Shown here piece after piece: positions 31,860-45,164 of a stretch of 64,000 nucleotides of DNA. The notes below the pieces were generated by a model. That model did no database searches, was not told where the DNA came from, and saw only the letters and a program-made list of their open reading frames with translations. Position numbers and translations under genes: made by a program. The stretch comes from Bugula neritina (taxonomy: Eukaryota > Bryozoa > Gymnolaemata > Cheilostomatida > Bugulidae), in contig OZ037766.1 of NCBI GenBank assembly GCA_964035545.1, positions 30,365,274 to 30,429,273 on the forward strand, written 5' to 3'. The stretch's first letter is position 1. Every line of letters begins with the position of its first letter.

Positions 31860-32190
31860 GAACTACTAACTAAATCTAATAGTAATACTAGTAATACTAA
31901 TACTAATAGTAATAGTAATACTGTAATACTAATACTAATAGTAATACTAATAGTAATAGTAATACTAATAGTAATAGTACTATAACTATTACTAAGACTC
32001 AAGAGTAAGTAATAGGTATAGTAATACTAATAGTAATACTAATAGTAATAGTACTATAACTATTACTAAGACTCAAGAGTAAGTAATAGGTATAGTAATA
32101 CTAATAGTAATACTAATAGTAATAGTAATTACTAATTACTAATAGTAATACTAATAGTAATTCAGTAATTGAGTAATAGTAATAATTACA
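31860..32190. repeat. (TAGTAA/TACTAA)n triplet-type repeat with a 74-bp tandem duplication
   Basis: Long run of ACTAATAGTAAT-type units. Within it a 74-base block containing TATAACTATTACTAAGACTC occurs at about 31977-32050 and again at 32051-32124. The same repeat type lies on the other side of element D, so the element interrupts one repeat field. Confidence 0.9.
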
Positions 32191-33175
32191 ATATTATTAT
32201 TAACTAAGTAATATTGTAACCGTTATAGTAGTACAGCGCGAGTCTCATAACCGTATGCTCATGCTGGTATGGGAAGAAAAATTATTAGTATTACATAATT
32301 TACTACAATTTCTACTAGTATCTATTCATATCGTAATATAATTTTGCTCTCGGTGATATCAGCGCAGTTTCACTATAAAACGAATATTTTGCTGTATTAC
32401 GTATTAATACAGAGTTGTCCTATCAAATTAGAGTCTATTATGTAGTATCACTGAGCTGGAATAGACCAATAGTTGAGTTCATTGTGTATTCTACTCTAAT
32501 TTGATAGTCTTCAGACTAAAACTTTTGTCGTTTTGGTCTGAAGAAGACCGTTTTTCTCCCACTATTGTTATTACGATCCAGCCGGCATTGTCTACTAACG
32601 TAGCAGATCCAATTAAACATGTTTTGCTCAACATGAACAGAAAAAGTCGAAATAAAATTGAATATCATGATCGTCAACTAGCAGGTGACCACAGCCATTA
32701 TAATTATCAATATCGAATAATTAGAATTAATATGCTAATCGATATGCTAATAGTAATACTGGGACACTAACAGAAATACTAACCCAAATCAAATAGAGCA
32801 ACAGTATTGTTATTAGGCAACAAATTTAAATTGCCAATAATTTTAATTTATTTATATTTATAATATTATAAATATAAACTAGTAACTACTAACTACTAGT
32901 ACTGGTACTAGTAGTAGTACTGTACTAGTAGTACTAGTAGTAGTATTCACTTTTTCTTAGAGCTGAATCAGAGATCTGCTATTGGACCATTAACCTTGGT
33001 AATAATTGCAAGCACTAAAAATGCTGGAATGCTTCAAAATTTGTTACTTATAATGATCACGTATTCAGCAGTACAATGCTCACATAATGATAATGCACCA
33101 ATTACATTTTAATGGTGCAACAGACACAGTTACCTTTTAATTGTAGCTGCTTAAAATTTACAAACGCAAGACTAA
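32191..33175. other. Intergenic upstream of SART3, with foldback hairpins
   Basis: CTATCAAATTAGAGT (32420-32434) has its exact reverse complement at 32493-32507. Next to it CTTCAGACTAAAAC (32509-32522) pairs with GTTTTGGTCTGAAG (32530-32543) apart from one wobble. A further ACTAGTAGT-type repeat lies at about 32880-32945. No exon was found. The SART3 promoter should be in 33000-33175, but no clear TATA box is visible. Confidence 0.65.
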
Positions 33176-36100
33176 ATGATGGATAGTGTTGAGCAGAGGG
33201 ATGCAGACAATGTAGAAGAAGCTGATCAGCCAATGGCTATGGATGAAGGAGCAGAAGAAAGTGATGCCTCATCTGACAGCGAAGATGCCGAAGAATCTAA
33301 ACTCACTCAACAAGCCTTGGAATTGGAGAAACAGGTATCTTTTCTTGATTATCTCATATTGTATTGTAAGGCTATGCATATATTCGCTCTACTGCACTAC
33401 ACGGTTTAATTCTATGTTAGTTCATGTAATACTGATCATCAAACTATTGAAGATATTTGCTGCTTACCCTTATATTCTGCTCACCTATGTTTTAGCTGTT
33501 TTTTCTGAAAAATTACTAGTAATTCCCAGTTCTTTTTCTGATCTATTAGTATTCTTGCATTTTAGCCTAAAACTCATATGTAAGTCAGGAGCTGGGCCAA
33601 CATAACTGGTATCGCAATAAACTTGATACTAGATGCAAAATGTAGATGATAAATCATATTTCTATGAATTTTCTCGACCCTTATGCTCGAGTTTCCAAAT
33701 TTGTTTCATTTATATTTATAACTCTTCCAGTTTACCATCTCACAAAACACCAATTAGATGACTGTGTTTAAGTTTGTTGTGTTAACAAATTAATATAACT
33801 TGGATTTCTGCATCTTTTGACCCTTGACCCTTGGTATATGCTACTTTGAACTTTTAGTTAGTATGCAAGTCTTCAAATCTCTGTCTTATTAAATTTCTTT
33901 ATCAGCTTTTATTCAAGTAAGTTCATTTTAAATTTGAGAATTATTTTAGACCAGAGAGGCTGTGCTATTATGGTTGAAAATTATTGCCATTCTTCTAACC
34001 AGATTTAAGTTGAAACTAAAATTACTTGTACTGTTGAAGCTTCTTTACTGCAGCAAATAAAATGAAATCAAATTTAATAAGTTTTTAAGCAACAACATCT
34101 ATATCATAAATGTAACTTCAACAGAAAAATATTTTAATATATAACATCCAGGCAATACTTACTTCATTTATTTTAGTTTTGGACAATCATTAAATCATAA
34201 CTGTTAGTTATCATAATAATAATCATTGCATTAGTTACAGTTTTAAGAACAAATATATCAATCTATGCAATTCCCATAATCCTCCTTGATATATTCCTAT
34301 GATACAACCTTTATCTCACTGGAACTGTTAGTCCAGTCCTTACTGTTTTCAGGTGGCAGAGAATCCATACCTTTATGAAGCGTATAAAGAACTCATCTCC
34401 CTGTATAAGAGTCTGGGGGAACTCAATGCCCTCAGGACTGCTAGAGACAAGTTTAAGTCTTATTTCCCACTCACTGAAGGTATATTATACTGCAGGTGTA
34501 TACACTATGTGCTGTGAAAATTGAGGTGTACAAGAGATATCTTTGAAAAATTTTATAAAATGTAATATAAGTTTCTACATGCAAACATTTAACATAATAT
34601 AAAATATGATTTAATATAAATATAACATATATAATATGTATATAGCACATAGGATATAGTGGGTGCTGTGATGGTTATATTATTATGAAATGTTCTCGCG
34701 GTTTTTCAAGATTTCATTTCTACCAGTTATTTACTAATTTTATGAAGTTTGATGATAAAATATTTTGGCAATATTTATAGTAGGCATATTTGTGTAGGTT
34801 ATTGCAATTGCTGGATAGCTTTTGGTGCCATCCATTCCTAAGCAATTCTCACTTTTCACTATTTCGAGTTTGTGTCAGTTCAAGATTGCAACCTTGAGCT
34901 GTCTGCCAATGTTTGTGTCTATCTGTCTGTATGTCTGTCCGTGTGTCTGTCTGTAACCCGAGGTTGGAATTACAGAAATATGGACAGACTGGCTGGCTGA
35001 TGAGAAGGAGTTGGTAGACAGTAAAGAAGATCGGCAGAAACTTCTAGAACTTTATGAATCAGCAATGCAGGACTACTTATGTAAGTAGTAATAGTTATAT
35101 TTATTAAATTTTAGTGTTTTCTAAACAAACTGGTTTCGCATTCTGAGCTATTCTAAAATTTAGAGCTCTCTAGCTAGTATGTGGTTTGGTAAGCATCTGG
35201 CAAGTATATTATATGTATTATATGTATTTCTTTATTAATGAATAAACTATGTATGCATAATTTGTTTTTCAATTGATATTTTCTAACAAAAATACAAATC
35301 AGTTTGTATAAAATAGCTGCTAAATCTTTGGAAGTTGAAGATTCTGGTAAGAATTATCTGAAGCTCATATTCTAATTGTAGCTGTAATGCTGTGGGTGGA
35401 CTATTGTGCATACGCCATTGGCCTTGGAGACGCAGCTAAATGTCGCGATATCATGACCCAGGCTACCTCATTAGCTGGATATCACTTAACTGAAGGGAAA
35501 CTACTCTGGGATCTGAGGCTAGAGTATGAGATGACTCTGCTACAAACAATGCAGGTCTGTTTCAGTACCTGACTTAATATCCTGTGTGTGAGAGACATGA
35601 GTAACTAGTAGCAGTAGGGCACTGGGTTAGAGTGTGGTTTGATTTTCGTAATAACCATGGGAAAGGTTGGAAGCTCTTTTGCTATATGCTGAACATAATC
35701 TGTTATATTATTTTTACCCAGTTTAGCTGTGAAATTGCGATATTGTTGTTGTGTCCTGTATTTTTGACGCATTTTCTGTATTCTGGTTTTAAAGTGAAGC
35801 ATCATAATTGCAATCTGAATAGGCATATATAGTTTATTTTTACACCACTATTGCCAGATACAATCACTCTGTAAAGCAAAAGCTATGGTTTGTTATTGGA
35901 TAATTGATATCAACAGTCAACCATTTTTTATTATGTTAGTCTACCAAGAGTTCACAACTCTTATAGTTTCTGCTACACTAAACATAAATTACTCCTAATA
36001 TAAGGTTAGCTTCTTTGTTGTCTTGTTGGCCAATTTTTGAACTTATAGACTTTGAACACAGCACGCTTTTACATTCATAAACAACTGGGTCCCGGTATAA

Positions 36101-39100
36101 GGTGATTAGCTGATCTGATTAGGATTGATATATTTGTGTGCAAGGAAAAGCGTTGCTCTGGAATACACACTTCAAGTACAAATTTAGTGCACAGTTTCTT
36201 AAGGTTTCTATCAAAGACACAGGCTTTTACTAGTAAAAAACAATCCGCATTAACAAGATCTTTGTCTGGATGCCGCAATCACCTAATACGTAACAACTGT
36301 TTTCAATAGCTCGGTTTTTCAGCTGTGGAAAGACCTTACATTGTGCTGTGTGTTACAATTGTGAACCATACCATATGAGTCATCCCTAATATTGCTGCTT
36401 GTAGCCTTCCATCGGCAGCTGCTCAACGCCAGATCAAGAGGCAGCAATCAACGAACAAACAGAAAGAATCAACTCTTTATATAAACAAGTGATCTGTACA
36501 CCTCTAGTTGGTAAGTGATTTCAGTCGACCAGCACTAACTAACTAGTATGCTTCAATGTTCCTCTGAATGGCTAATGAACATGTAAAATAATCATTCTAG
36601 GTATAAATTCAGCATTAGCTGAATATGAACAGTGGATAGGAGAAAAGATATCAGAGGAGCTGCTAGAGTCCCATCAAAAAGCTCTTGATATTGTCAACAG
36701 CTGTAATAAATATGAGAACGAGTTGGTAAGTACAATACTATGTTTTAATACTCGCTAGCTTTGGTGTTATATTGTAACATCTAATCATCTCTATTCAAGC
36801 ATAGTGCAAGCAATTATTTGCCAATTTTAGTATTGCTGTGTAACGCTAAGTAGGTATCGTATAATTGAAGTTTTAAATTTTTGAAAGAATGTAGAATCAT
36901 TTGATGACATAAGAAATAAGCATAGCTTATTCTATAGTGTTTTTTTAAATGAATGAAGCCGTGCCAAATAATTATATGTTTTATAATTAACTTTTAATCA
37001 TCCAGGTGTGTTGTCTTTGTAATAACATCTAGAAAACTCTGCTGTAGGCAAGCAGTCAGACTGCAGAGGGAAAGGCCAATGTGTATGACACGTACATCAC
37101 ATCATATATTACTCATCACCCTGCATTGACAAGCTGTATCAGGTGCTTGTTTGAGAGGGCACTTGCTGTCAACTGCCTAGATCAGAATATCTGGATCAAG
37201 TATACTCTTTACTTGGTATGCTACCCATTATATATTATCTAGTTTTTTTACAGCAATAGACTACGAAGGATTTGTATCAACCTCTATTTGCTAGTTAGAT
37301 TTGCTAATTGCTAGTTAGATATGCTAGTTGTTGATTTACATTTTTCCCAGTTCTGTTGAATTAATCAATTGCTTTTCAAGCATCAGTTGTTATGGTATCA
37401 AAAGTGTTTCTTTTTTACCTCCTAGGAAAAAACTATGGCGGATAACTCAGACGTTATTCTGTCAGTCTACAAACGATCTTTACGGAACTGCCCGTGGAGT
37501 GGTGCATTGTGGGTAGCCTACTGTTTGGCTTGTGAGAAGAATGGCGAGACACTGGAAAAGCTGGAAGGTTGGTTTGAATTTTGGTTTCCTCTAAATGTAA
37601 CCACGGTGATGTAATCATGGTAATGTAACCATAGTGGTTTAACCATGGTGATATAGTCATGGTGATGTAACCATGGTGATGTAGACATAGTGATGCAACC
37701 ATGGTGATGTAGTCATCGTGCTTTAGCTAGGGTGATGTAGTCATGGTCATGTAACCATAGTGATGTAATCATGGTGATGTAGACATAGTGATTTAACCAT
37801 GGTGATATAGTCATGGTGATTCAGCTAGGGTGATGTAGTCATGGTGATGTAACCATAGTGATGCAACCATGGTGATGTAGTCATGGTGGTGTGGTTTAAG
37901 TTTTAACACAAGTACAACTAACTCTAACTAACTTCCCTCCACTGGAATATAATGTTGTGCTTTCACTAACGTAGTTTCAGTTATACTGTTATAATAAAAT
38001 GATAAATTTCTAATTTAGTAGTCATAGAATCACTGCTTGTAGATTTTACTCATATTTTCTGCGTTTATCTAATTTTCTCTAATAGAAAGAATAAAGTTGC
38101 CTGTCTGTATAGCTAATGAACCTGCTGTGTCCCAGATTATTGTGTACATGGTTGCTTGATGTTACTTTAACTCCAATTATTACGTGGACTTCTGTTATAT
38201 ACATGGCTACTGCTTTCACCTCATCATTACATAATTTTGGCTTTGAACACTTTTTAGAGTTATCTTTCCAATTTAGGCTCACTGTAGTTTGATGGGTCGC
38301 CTTCTTACATTTAAATTCCACCGTTTGGTTTTATAGCAGTTAGGACAAAGGAGCGAGTGTTGAATGCTTATAACATTATATGCTCTTGCATATTGTAATG
38401 TAAAACTCTTTTACATTATTTTTACTTCATCTTATTTTACTGTCTGGTATAATGTGTATTATCATTGATGGCGTTAGGGAATTTGTTTTATTATGTTATT
38501 ATTACTGCTTTTAGGTTGCACTGTATTTATTTATCTGTTTTATATGTACTATTTTGCTTTTATTCTTATGTTGTGCTGCATATTTTAATATTGCATATTT
38601 TTGCATTTTAATATTCTACGTATTGAATTACAGTATTATATATGTTATGATGTCATATTCTATATTCAGCTATAGTATATTATATGTTATGATATTATTT
38701 TTCATTGAATTATAGTATATTACATGTTATTATAATATATTATCAGGTCACATAAAGACAGCACTGCAGAGTATAGTATATTACATGTTATTATAATATA
38801 TTATCAGGTCACATGGAGGTAGAGTATAGTATATTACATGTTATTATATTATTATTTATTGAATTATAGTATATTACATGTTATTATAATATATTATCAG
38901 GTCACATGGAGGCAGCACTGCAGAGTGGAATGCAAACATCTCAAGACTTTCTCAATGTCTGGACTACATACTGTGATGTCATAAGGAGGCGTATAAACTG
39001 GGCGGAGATAGACTCAGGTCTCCTGGATAGACTAAGAGCTGTGTTTGAGAGGGCTATTCCCCATCTCCTCAAGTGTGAGGGGTTTTCACATATTTAACCT

Positions 39101-42100
39101 GAGAGTATAAATAGCATTCTTGAGTTTCATATCTAAAATCGAGAGTAGCTAACTCCTTGCTACCCACATATTTAGCTATATTACAAACAGCTGTTAAACA
39201 TTTGTAGGATCCAAAAACTTGCTTATATGCTATTTTTCAGTGTTACTCTCTAGTGGATTTTTGAAAATAGTGCACTCAATATATTAAATACCTTTAAGGT
39301 ATTTGTATGTATATGCTTTCTCAATCTAGATTTTGGTGAAGAAGGGGACCCGGACTGTGCCCTCCCTAAATACTGGGCTATGATTGAAGTAAGTTTCCAG
39401 TCTTCTCATCTACACTCTATCTGAAGAATCTTCCCACTTCCTTGTATTCAACCAACTGCTTAGCAATCACGTTGAATATATCTAGTTGTCAGCTTCCTCT
39501 AATCATTCTGCACCTTGTAGGCTAAGCACTGTCAGAATGTAGAGAAATCCCGTCAGATCTGGAACGACACTATGACTGGTTACAGGCACGACAAAGCTGT
39601 CGCTTGGCTGGAATTTGCCAACTTTGAAAGGTGTGTTAACTAATCAGCCATTTCTATCTCAAAGTGTCTTATGCATGGTTCTTGGGTACAGAAAACAGTT
39701 TTATTTTTCAGTAATTGCTTTTAGTAGTATCAAAATTTCGAGCAGTATGAGAGAATTTGACTAAAACTTGAAGATTAATCCAGACTTCATTTACACGAAA
39801 AATCATTGCACATCTCAGTGTTGCATAAATTGTATTAGACTAAAAATGTATAATTTGTTTTTTATTTTAATCTTTCAACAACTGGGTTTGTCAAACAAAT
39901 TTACCTGATATTCCCGCATAATTTAGTCTGGTGAGACGCTATTTACTCTAAAGTGCTAAGTGGCTAGGAGTCACTAAGCAATTTGTCTCTGATGTAATGC
40001 ATTGTAGATGTTGTGTAGTAAATGCAGCTGTCAAACCTTGGTTGGTGCCAGCTTTACTGCTTCACTCTCAGTTATTTGTTGTTAATATCTCTAAAATCAT
40101 TATGCAAGTTCCAGTTGCTATTATATTATTATTCAAATATATTATTATTCAAAAATTCAAGTGTTGGAAATTGGTTTTTATTTCTTCTTCTGGCTAGCCC
40201 CCCTTTCTCTGTAGTTACTGATTTAGTTACTGATGTAGCTGCATATTCCACTGTCTCTCTCTTTAGTTACTGGTGTACATATGCACACTGACAGAGTTTG
40301 GTTTCTGTTCACCAGGTGTTATGGGGACTATAAACACTGCCGCAAGGTCTTCCAGCGAGCTCTAAAGTCAGTCACTGATTACCCTGAATCTATCTGCGCT
40401 GAGTACATCCGGTTTGAGAGGGAGGAGGGGGCCCTCAGTCAGCTCTACGCTGCTCAGTCTAGAGTTGCAGATGTCAGGGAAAAGGTACTGCTGTGTTCCA
40501 CTGCTGACCAGTGGGTGTTCTACTGTTTTATGTGCGGATTGTTTTTGCAGCGATTGTCATTTATTCTAAGTTGAAGACATCCTAATATTTTTAAATCAAT
40601 ATAAAATCATTTTTTATTGCCCATACCTCAATGAATTTGTCTATGTACTATGTGTGCGTTATAGTGATTATATTTGGTTTAAATTGAAGATTGCCAAAGA
40701 GTTGAAGGATAGAAAGCCTCGATTTGATAATAAAAAGCCGTCTTTCAAAGGTGGTAAATATACCCGATCAAAAGACACAAAACATGATAAAAACCAGTAC
40801 AAAGGCAGTGAGAATTCTAACCAATCAAATGATAGTAAACATCCAAAGAACCAATCAGATGACAGGACATCATTTAAGAAGCCGTATCAGAAAAATCCTC
40901 AACCCAAGAATGTTCCCAAAAAAGATTCCCCTGTCAAAGGCGAGAGGAAGTCAAGCAATGTTAATCACGAGCCAGTCGCTGTTTATAAAAGAAAGGTTTG
41001 AATATAAATTAATTTACCTGCTAAATTGTCTGTCTGTCTCTGCGCCAACCCCGGTCCGTCTCTGCACCAGTCGCAGTGCTGGGTTGAGTTAATGGCTTAT
41101 TGTAACCTTTTAGTCAGTCCTGAATCTTATGTTTAGTATAGGGTGCAGAATTACTATGAGATGTGCCTAGACCAGCAGGTAGAGAGTTGACAACTCCCAG
41201 GTCTTGTAATGATCCAATGTACTTAGTTGTCTGATTCTCACGTCTTGCTGTAGAGAAACCAATCAGCTACCGGGGGAAGCGAGACAACTCCCAGTGATAC
41301 GGCAGACACTCCATTATTCAAGATGCCTGAAGTACCCAGTGGTGCTCCACCTGCCAAGAAATCTAAGCCATCAGGTATTTTTCATATCTCAGGTTTTTGT
41401 GTGAAAAAATCATTTTGAGTTGGTTTTCTTCTAAGTATATTTTGTTGTTGATAAGTTTGTATTATGACGTACCAGGTTGGTACATTGACTGCATGAATTG
41501 GTTGTATTGAAACAAACTAGGTGATATATTGTTATAACGTCAACTAGAGTTGATGTACTACTATACCTAATAGCTATAACCAGTGTATTCATGTGAATTA
41601 TGCATTTCCTGATTATTATCACAAGAAGCTCACGCAAGTTTATAGTCACTATCCCTGTGAGAAACCCCTGATGGAAGGGTTTTTTGTTCAATTGGGCTAA
41701 GGACTTGTTCAGATGTGGCACAGGAGCAATTATGACTGGATGCTCTTCCTAACATCATCAATGGCCTTTGTATTGTCATAGTCAGCATCTATATATAGTA
41801 TTTGTATTGTTCTTGCTAGATTCCACAAGGCTGATGTAATACATTACAGGTCAACACCATCTTATCACATATCATTACATATCATTATAACATAAATTAA
41901 CTACATAAACTGGTTGTCCCTGTGTGCTCTATCAGCCAGGGATATTCGTCTGCAATCTACACTCTCTAGTGTTTCCTGTAGCTTGAGTTCTCTGCCATTG
42001 TAGATGAAGAGAAGAAGGCAGACTATAGCCAGACTGATAATACTACAATATTTGTGTCTAACTTAGCTTATGATGTTACTGAATCCACTCTTCAAGATAT

Positions 42101-45100
42101 CTTCAAACAGGTGAAGTATCTCATAGTTTATATCTTTTTGTAAAAGTAACAGTTGTGTTATTTTGTTTTTATGCTGTATTTTTCATAGCGTAACGTATGG
42201 TACTGTATTTTGAGTCTTAAAAATAGGCCGCAAGACGCAATAATTTTTTGTAATAAATTATTTGGTTAGAGTTTGTCTTGTAGTGCGGGAGTGTAAAGGA
42301 AATCAGGATTATGAAAGGCAAGGGAGACAAGTCTAAAGGATTTGCGTATGTGGAGTTCGACAAGGTGGAGTGTGTAGCCCCAGCTCTTGCTCTAGACCGA
42401 CATCCTATTGAGGGACGAGCTATGTACGTCTCCCCTTGCAATAGGAAAAGATCAGAAAACACACCTAAGTTGAAGGTATCTGAGAGTCGTTTTTATTTTC
42501 TCCGTATTTATTGACAAACTTGATTTTTGTTGAAAGTTGATTTTGTTCTTGACTACCCTATATGGGAGAATAACCCCATTTTCTTTTATAATGTAACATA
42601 TATGGCTTGTTACTAAAATAAATATTAAAGCAGTTAATGTATATATGGTATATATGTAATGTATTCATATTTATTAATCCACTAGAAATGGTTAAGTTTT
42701 TGCTGCACCGTTTCCATCTCATGCCATGGACTATTCAAGTGTTGCTGTTATATTATCATATATGTGCTCACAGCTGCTATGTAGTTGTGTAATTTATCCT
42801 CTCTTTGCTATTGTTTGTGTTGCATTTTCTTTTGTTTTGTTTACCCATCAGTATGAAACTGGCATGGAGAAATGCAAGTTATTTGTCAGTGGATTGAACT
42901 ACCAGACGTCTGCTGAACAGATAAAAGAAGAATTTGCTAAGGTAATTTAGCATAAGTCTTTACAGTCGTTTGTTATAACTGAGTGAAATTAAAGAGTTTG
43001 CAAACACAGTTTAATAGACTTGTATGGAACATTCCAGAATATAAAGCATGAGTCACTGCGCCAGTGCATGCAGGTCATGTTAGTTTATATCACTGCGCCA
43101 ATTTATAATATTCAGGTGATGTTAGTTTTCAGTAGGAGTTGTGTCTCGTGCTATTAGATTGTAACTTTGCGTATCCAGTTGTGTTACTTATGTTTCCTAA
43201 ATATGGAAATGCGTGCCGTATATGTTGCTGCAGTTTACTATTCTATGTATTGTTCTACTTGATAGCACGGTAAAGTGAAGGATGTGCGACTAGTTACCTA
43301 CAAGGGAGGCAATTCCAAAGGCCTTGCTTATGTCGAGTTTTATGAAGAGGTTTGTAGTTTAAGTATAAAAGTATTTTAACGTGTTCATGTAACATCACAT
43401 CAAATGTAAACTGTGCATTTTTCACAACTAGCCCATAGCCAAGGGGGTATTGTATTAGCCAATGACAATGTTTATCTCATCTCTCTTGCAGACGGATGCT
43501 AGAAAAGCTCTCCTAGCAATGGATGCTGCCACTTTCCATGACTTCACTATTAAAGTAGCCATTAGCAACCCTCCGGCTAGGAAACCCCCGGCAGCATCTG
43601 GCACTGGATTTATCCCCTCTCTGGGTGGCCCCAGCAAGCAGCTGCAGGACAGGTAAGCGGATAAGCGCTGACTTATTACATAACACGTGAAAAATCTCGG
43701 CATTTGTTGAAATTATTGTTCTTTCATTTCAAATTTGTTGATTGAATAATTGTGATTTAAATATTTTATTCAAAAGTTGTAGTTTTTCAAGTAAATATAT
43801 TTTTGTTTGAAGTTTGCAGGAGTTTAAGATTGAATTTTATTGTTGATGAAAGTTTAGGGGATTTATTTTTCTCCCTCACATGTTTCTGACCAGTTCATTT
43901 GATTATCTCAAATAGCAAAATTCATAGAATTGTTCCTACAGATTTTTGCACTAACTCACTCCTTATCATACATACAGACACCAGTAAGAGTGTTGATAAC
44001 TTTCTTAGAAAACTGCTGGTATTCATTTTATACTACACAGCTTTCATACCCCCTTCTCCCACCCAAAACTCTTTTTCTAATAGCAATACACGAACCCCAT
44101 ATTTTTATCTCATGAGTCATGCTTTTCAAGAAGTCTTGTAATTTATTAAGAAGCTTTATTTGACCTTTGACCTAAACATTAATAATATAATGCAAAATAA
44201 TTAAATTTCGCTGAAATAAATAATCATACTAGTTGACTGTATGTGTCGAGGCAGAGATCACAAAGCACAATGTGAAGTTGTCCCCTCGCTCGCATAATAA
44301 CTTGAGGCAATCAGATTATGTGAACATAGAAGTATTGATTGTTCACTTCACAATTGCTTTGTGTGTATCTTATTTCACTGGATTCTGGCCTTTGAAGTTA
44401 ATCTGATGAATATGTGATGATATCTCTCTATTTAGAATGTACTGTCATATATTCCGTATTATTCTATAGTTGCCTCGATCTCTCCAGTCCATCCTTATTT
44501 AGGTGTGGTAACAGATAATATCCAATAGCTTATACTCTTTGATTGTATACGTATAAATTTAGTTTGAGGTGCAAGTTAAAATTCTCACGAAGACACAAAT
44601 TTATTTGCAATATTTTTTCATCTAAAAAACAGGTTATTTTCTATCTCCCATTATCTTCAGTGAGTGGATAGTTTGACGATATACTGTAGACATCTATCAT
44701 TTATTTTCTCTATATTACGCCATTTAGTACCAAGTCTTTTTGTGTCTCTCTATTCTTTTATTGTATTCTACACTTGAAGAATAAATCGCAGATAGGTGGC
44801 ATTAAATAAATTAGTTACTATTTGTGGTTTTCTACTTTAAGCTGTTTTGTAAAATTTTATTTCTTTAATTTCAAAATTTAGGAATAGCTAATCACCAAGT
44901 TTGTATCACGTAACCAACCAATCACAGTTAAGCACTCGTCTTCTTTCTTTTTACAGCCAATCCAGAGGGAAATCCAAAACTCAGATCAATTTGATGCCAA
45001 GAGTTTTCCAAACAAAGCCTCCAACACCTAAACCCAAAACTGAGAAATCTTCTACGGGACCTGCTGATACCCCCTCTGTCAAAATGGACAACGTACCTGA

Positions 45101-45164
45101 GGCTAAACCTGGACCAAAATTAAGCAACGCTGACTTCAGAACTCTTCTTCTGTCAAAGAAATAA
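33176..45164 (+). CDS. SART3: SART3 / Prp24-like U4/U6 snRNP recycling factor, 20 exons, 961 residues
   Basis: Exons: 33176-33334, 34353-34479, 34976-35080, 35382-35554, 36405-36510, 36601-36725, 37048-37215, 37426-37567, 38901-39074, 39330-39388, 39521-39630, 40316-40484, 40690-40995, 41254-41374, 42004-42110, 42284-42475, 42852-42941, 43266-43349, 43492-43652, 44957-45164. Phases match. The total is 2886 bases, giving 961 residues, close to the human protein. Acidic N-terminus. HAT (half-TPR) repeats about 80-540. Basic nuclear-localisation region about 540-680. RRM1 with IFVSNL (697-702) and KGFAYVEF (735-742). RRM2 with LFVSGL (791-796) and KGLAYVEF (829-836). The C-terminal SNADFRTLLLSKK is the LSm-binding tail. 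It acts in the nucleus, re-forming U4/U6. A TAA lies directly before the ATG. AATAAA is at 45437-45442. Confidence 0.95.
34905..34957. repeat. (TGTC)n-like microsatellite in SART3 intron 2
   Basis: Interrupted GTCTGTCTGT units end about 20 bases before the exon 3 acceptor and may double as its pyrimidine-rich tract. Confidence 0.8.
37598..37892. repeat. Minisatellite in SART3 intron 8
   Basis: About twenty degenerate copies of a roughly 15-base unit of the type GTAACCATGGTGAT (variants GTAGTCATGGTGAT, GTAGACATAGTGAT). The units are related by ATGG/ATAG changes and have no spacer. Confidence 0.9.
38690..38900 (+). repeat. Tandem copies of the exon 9 splice-acceptor region
   Basis: ATATTATCAGGTCACAT occurs with its CAG ending at 38746, 38807 and 38900. 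Only the last leads into SART3 exon 9. The first copy even repeats the coding CAGCACTGCAGAGT. The intervening AGTATATTACATGTTATTAT is repeated too. Confidence 0.9.
41629..41770 (-). mobile_element. Truncated SINE, minus orientation
   Basis: The reverse complement matches the tail of the SINE at 22674-22880: AGCATCCAGTCATAATTGCTCCTGTG, then GTTTCTCACAGGGATAGTGACTATAAAC. The tRNA-like 5' part is missing. It lies in SART3 intron 14. Confidence 0.8.

Noticed and set aside
33243-33605. Second open frame overlapping SART3 exon 1
   Set aside because: It runs through the exon 1 donor into the intron in the wrong frame. The exon 1 to exon 2 junction keeps the SART3 frame.
37598-37892. CRISPR-like repeat array
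   Set aside because: Units are contiguous with no unique spacers. It is an intronic minisatellite in a eukaryotic gene.
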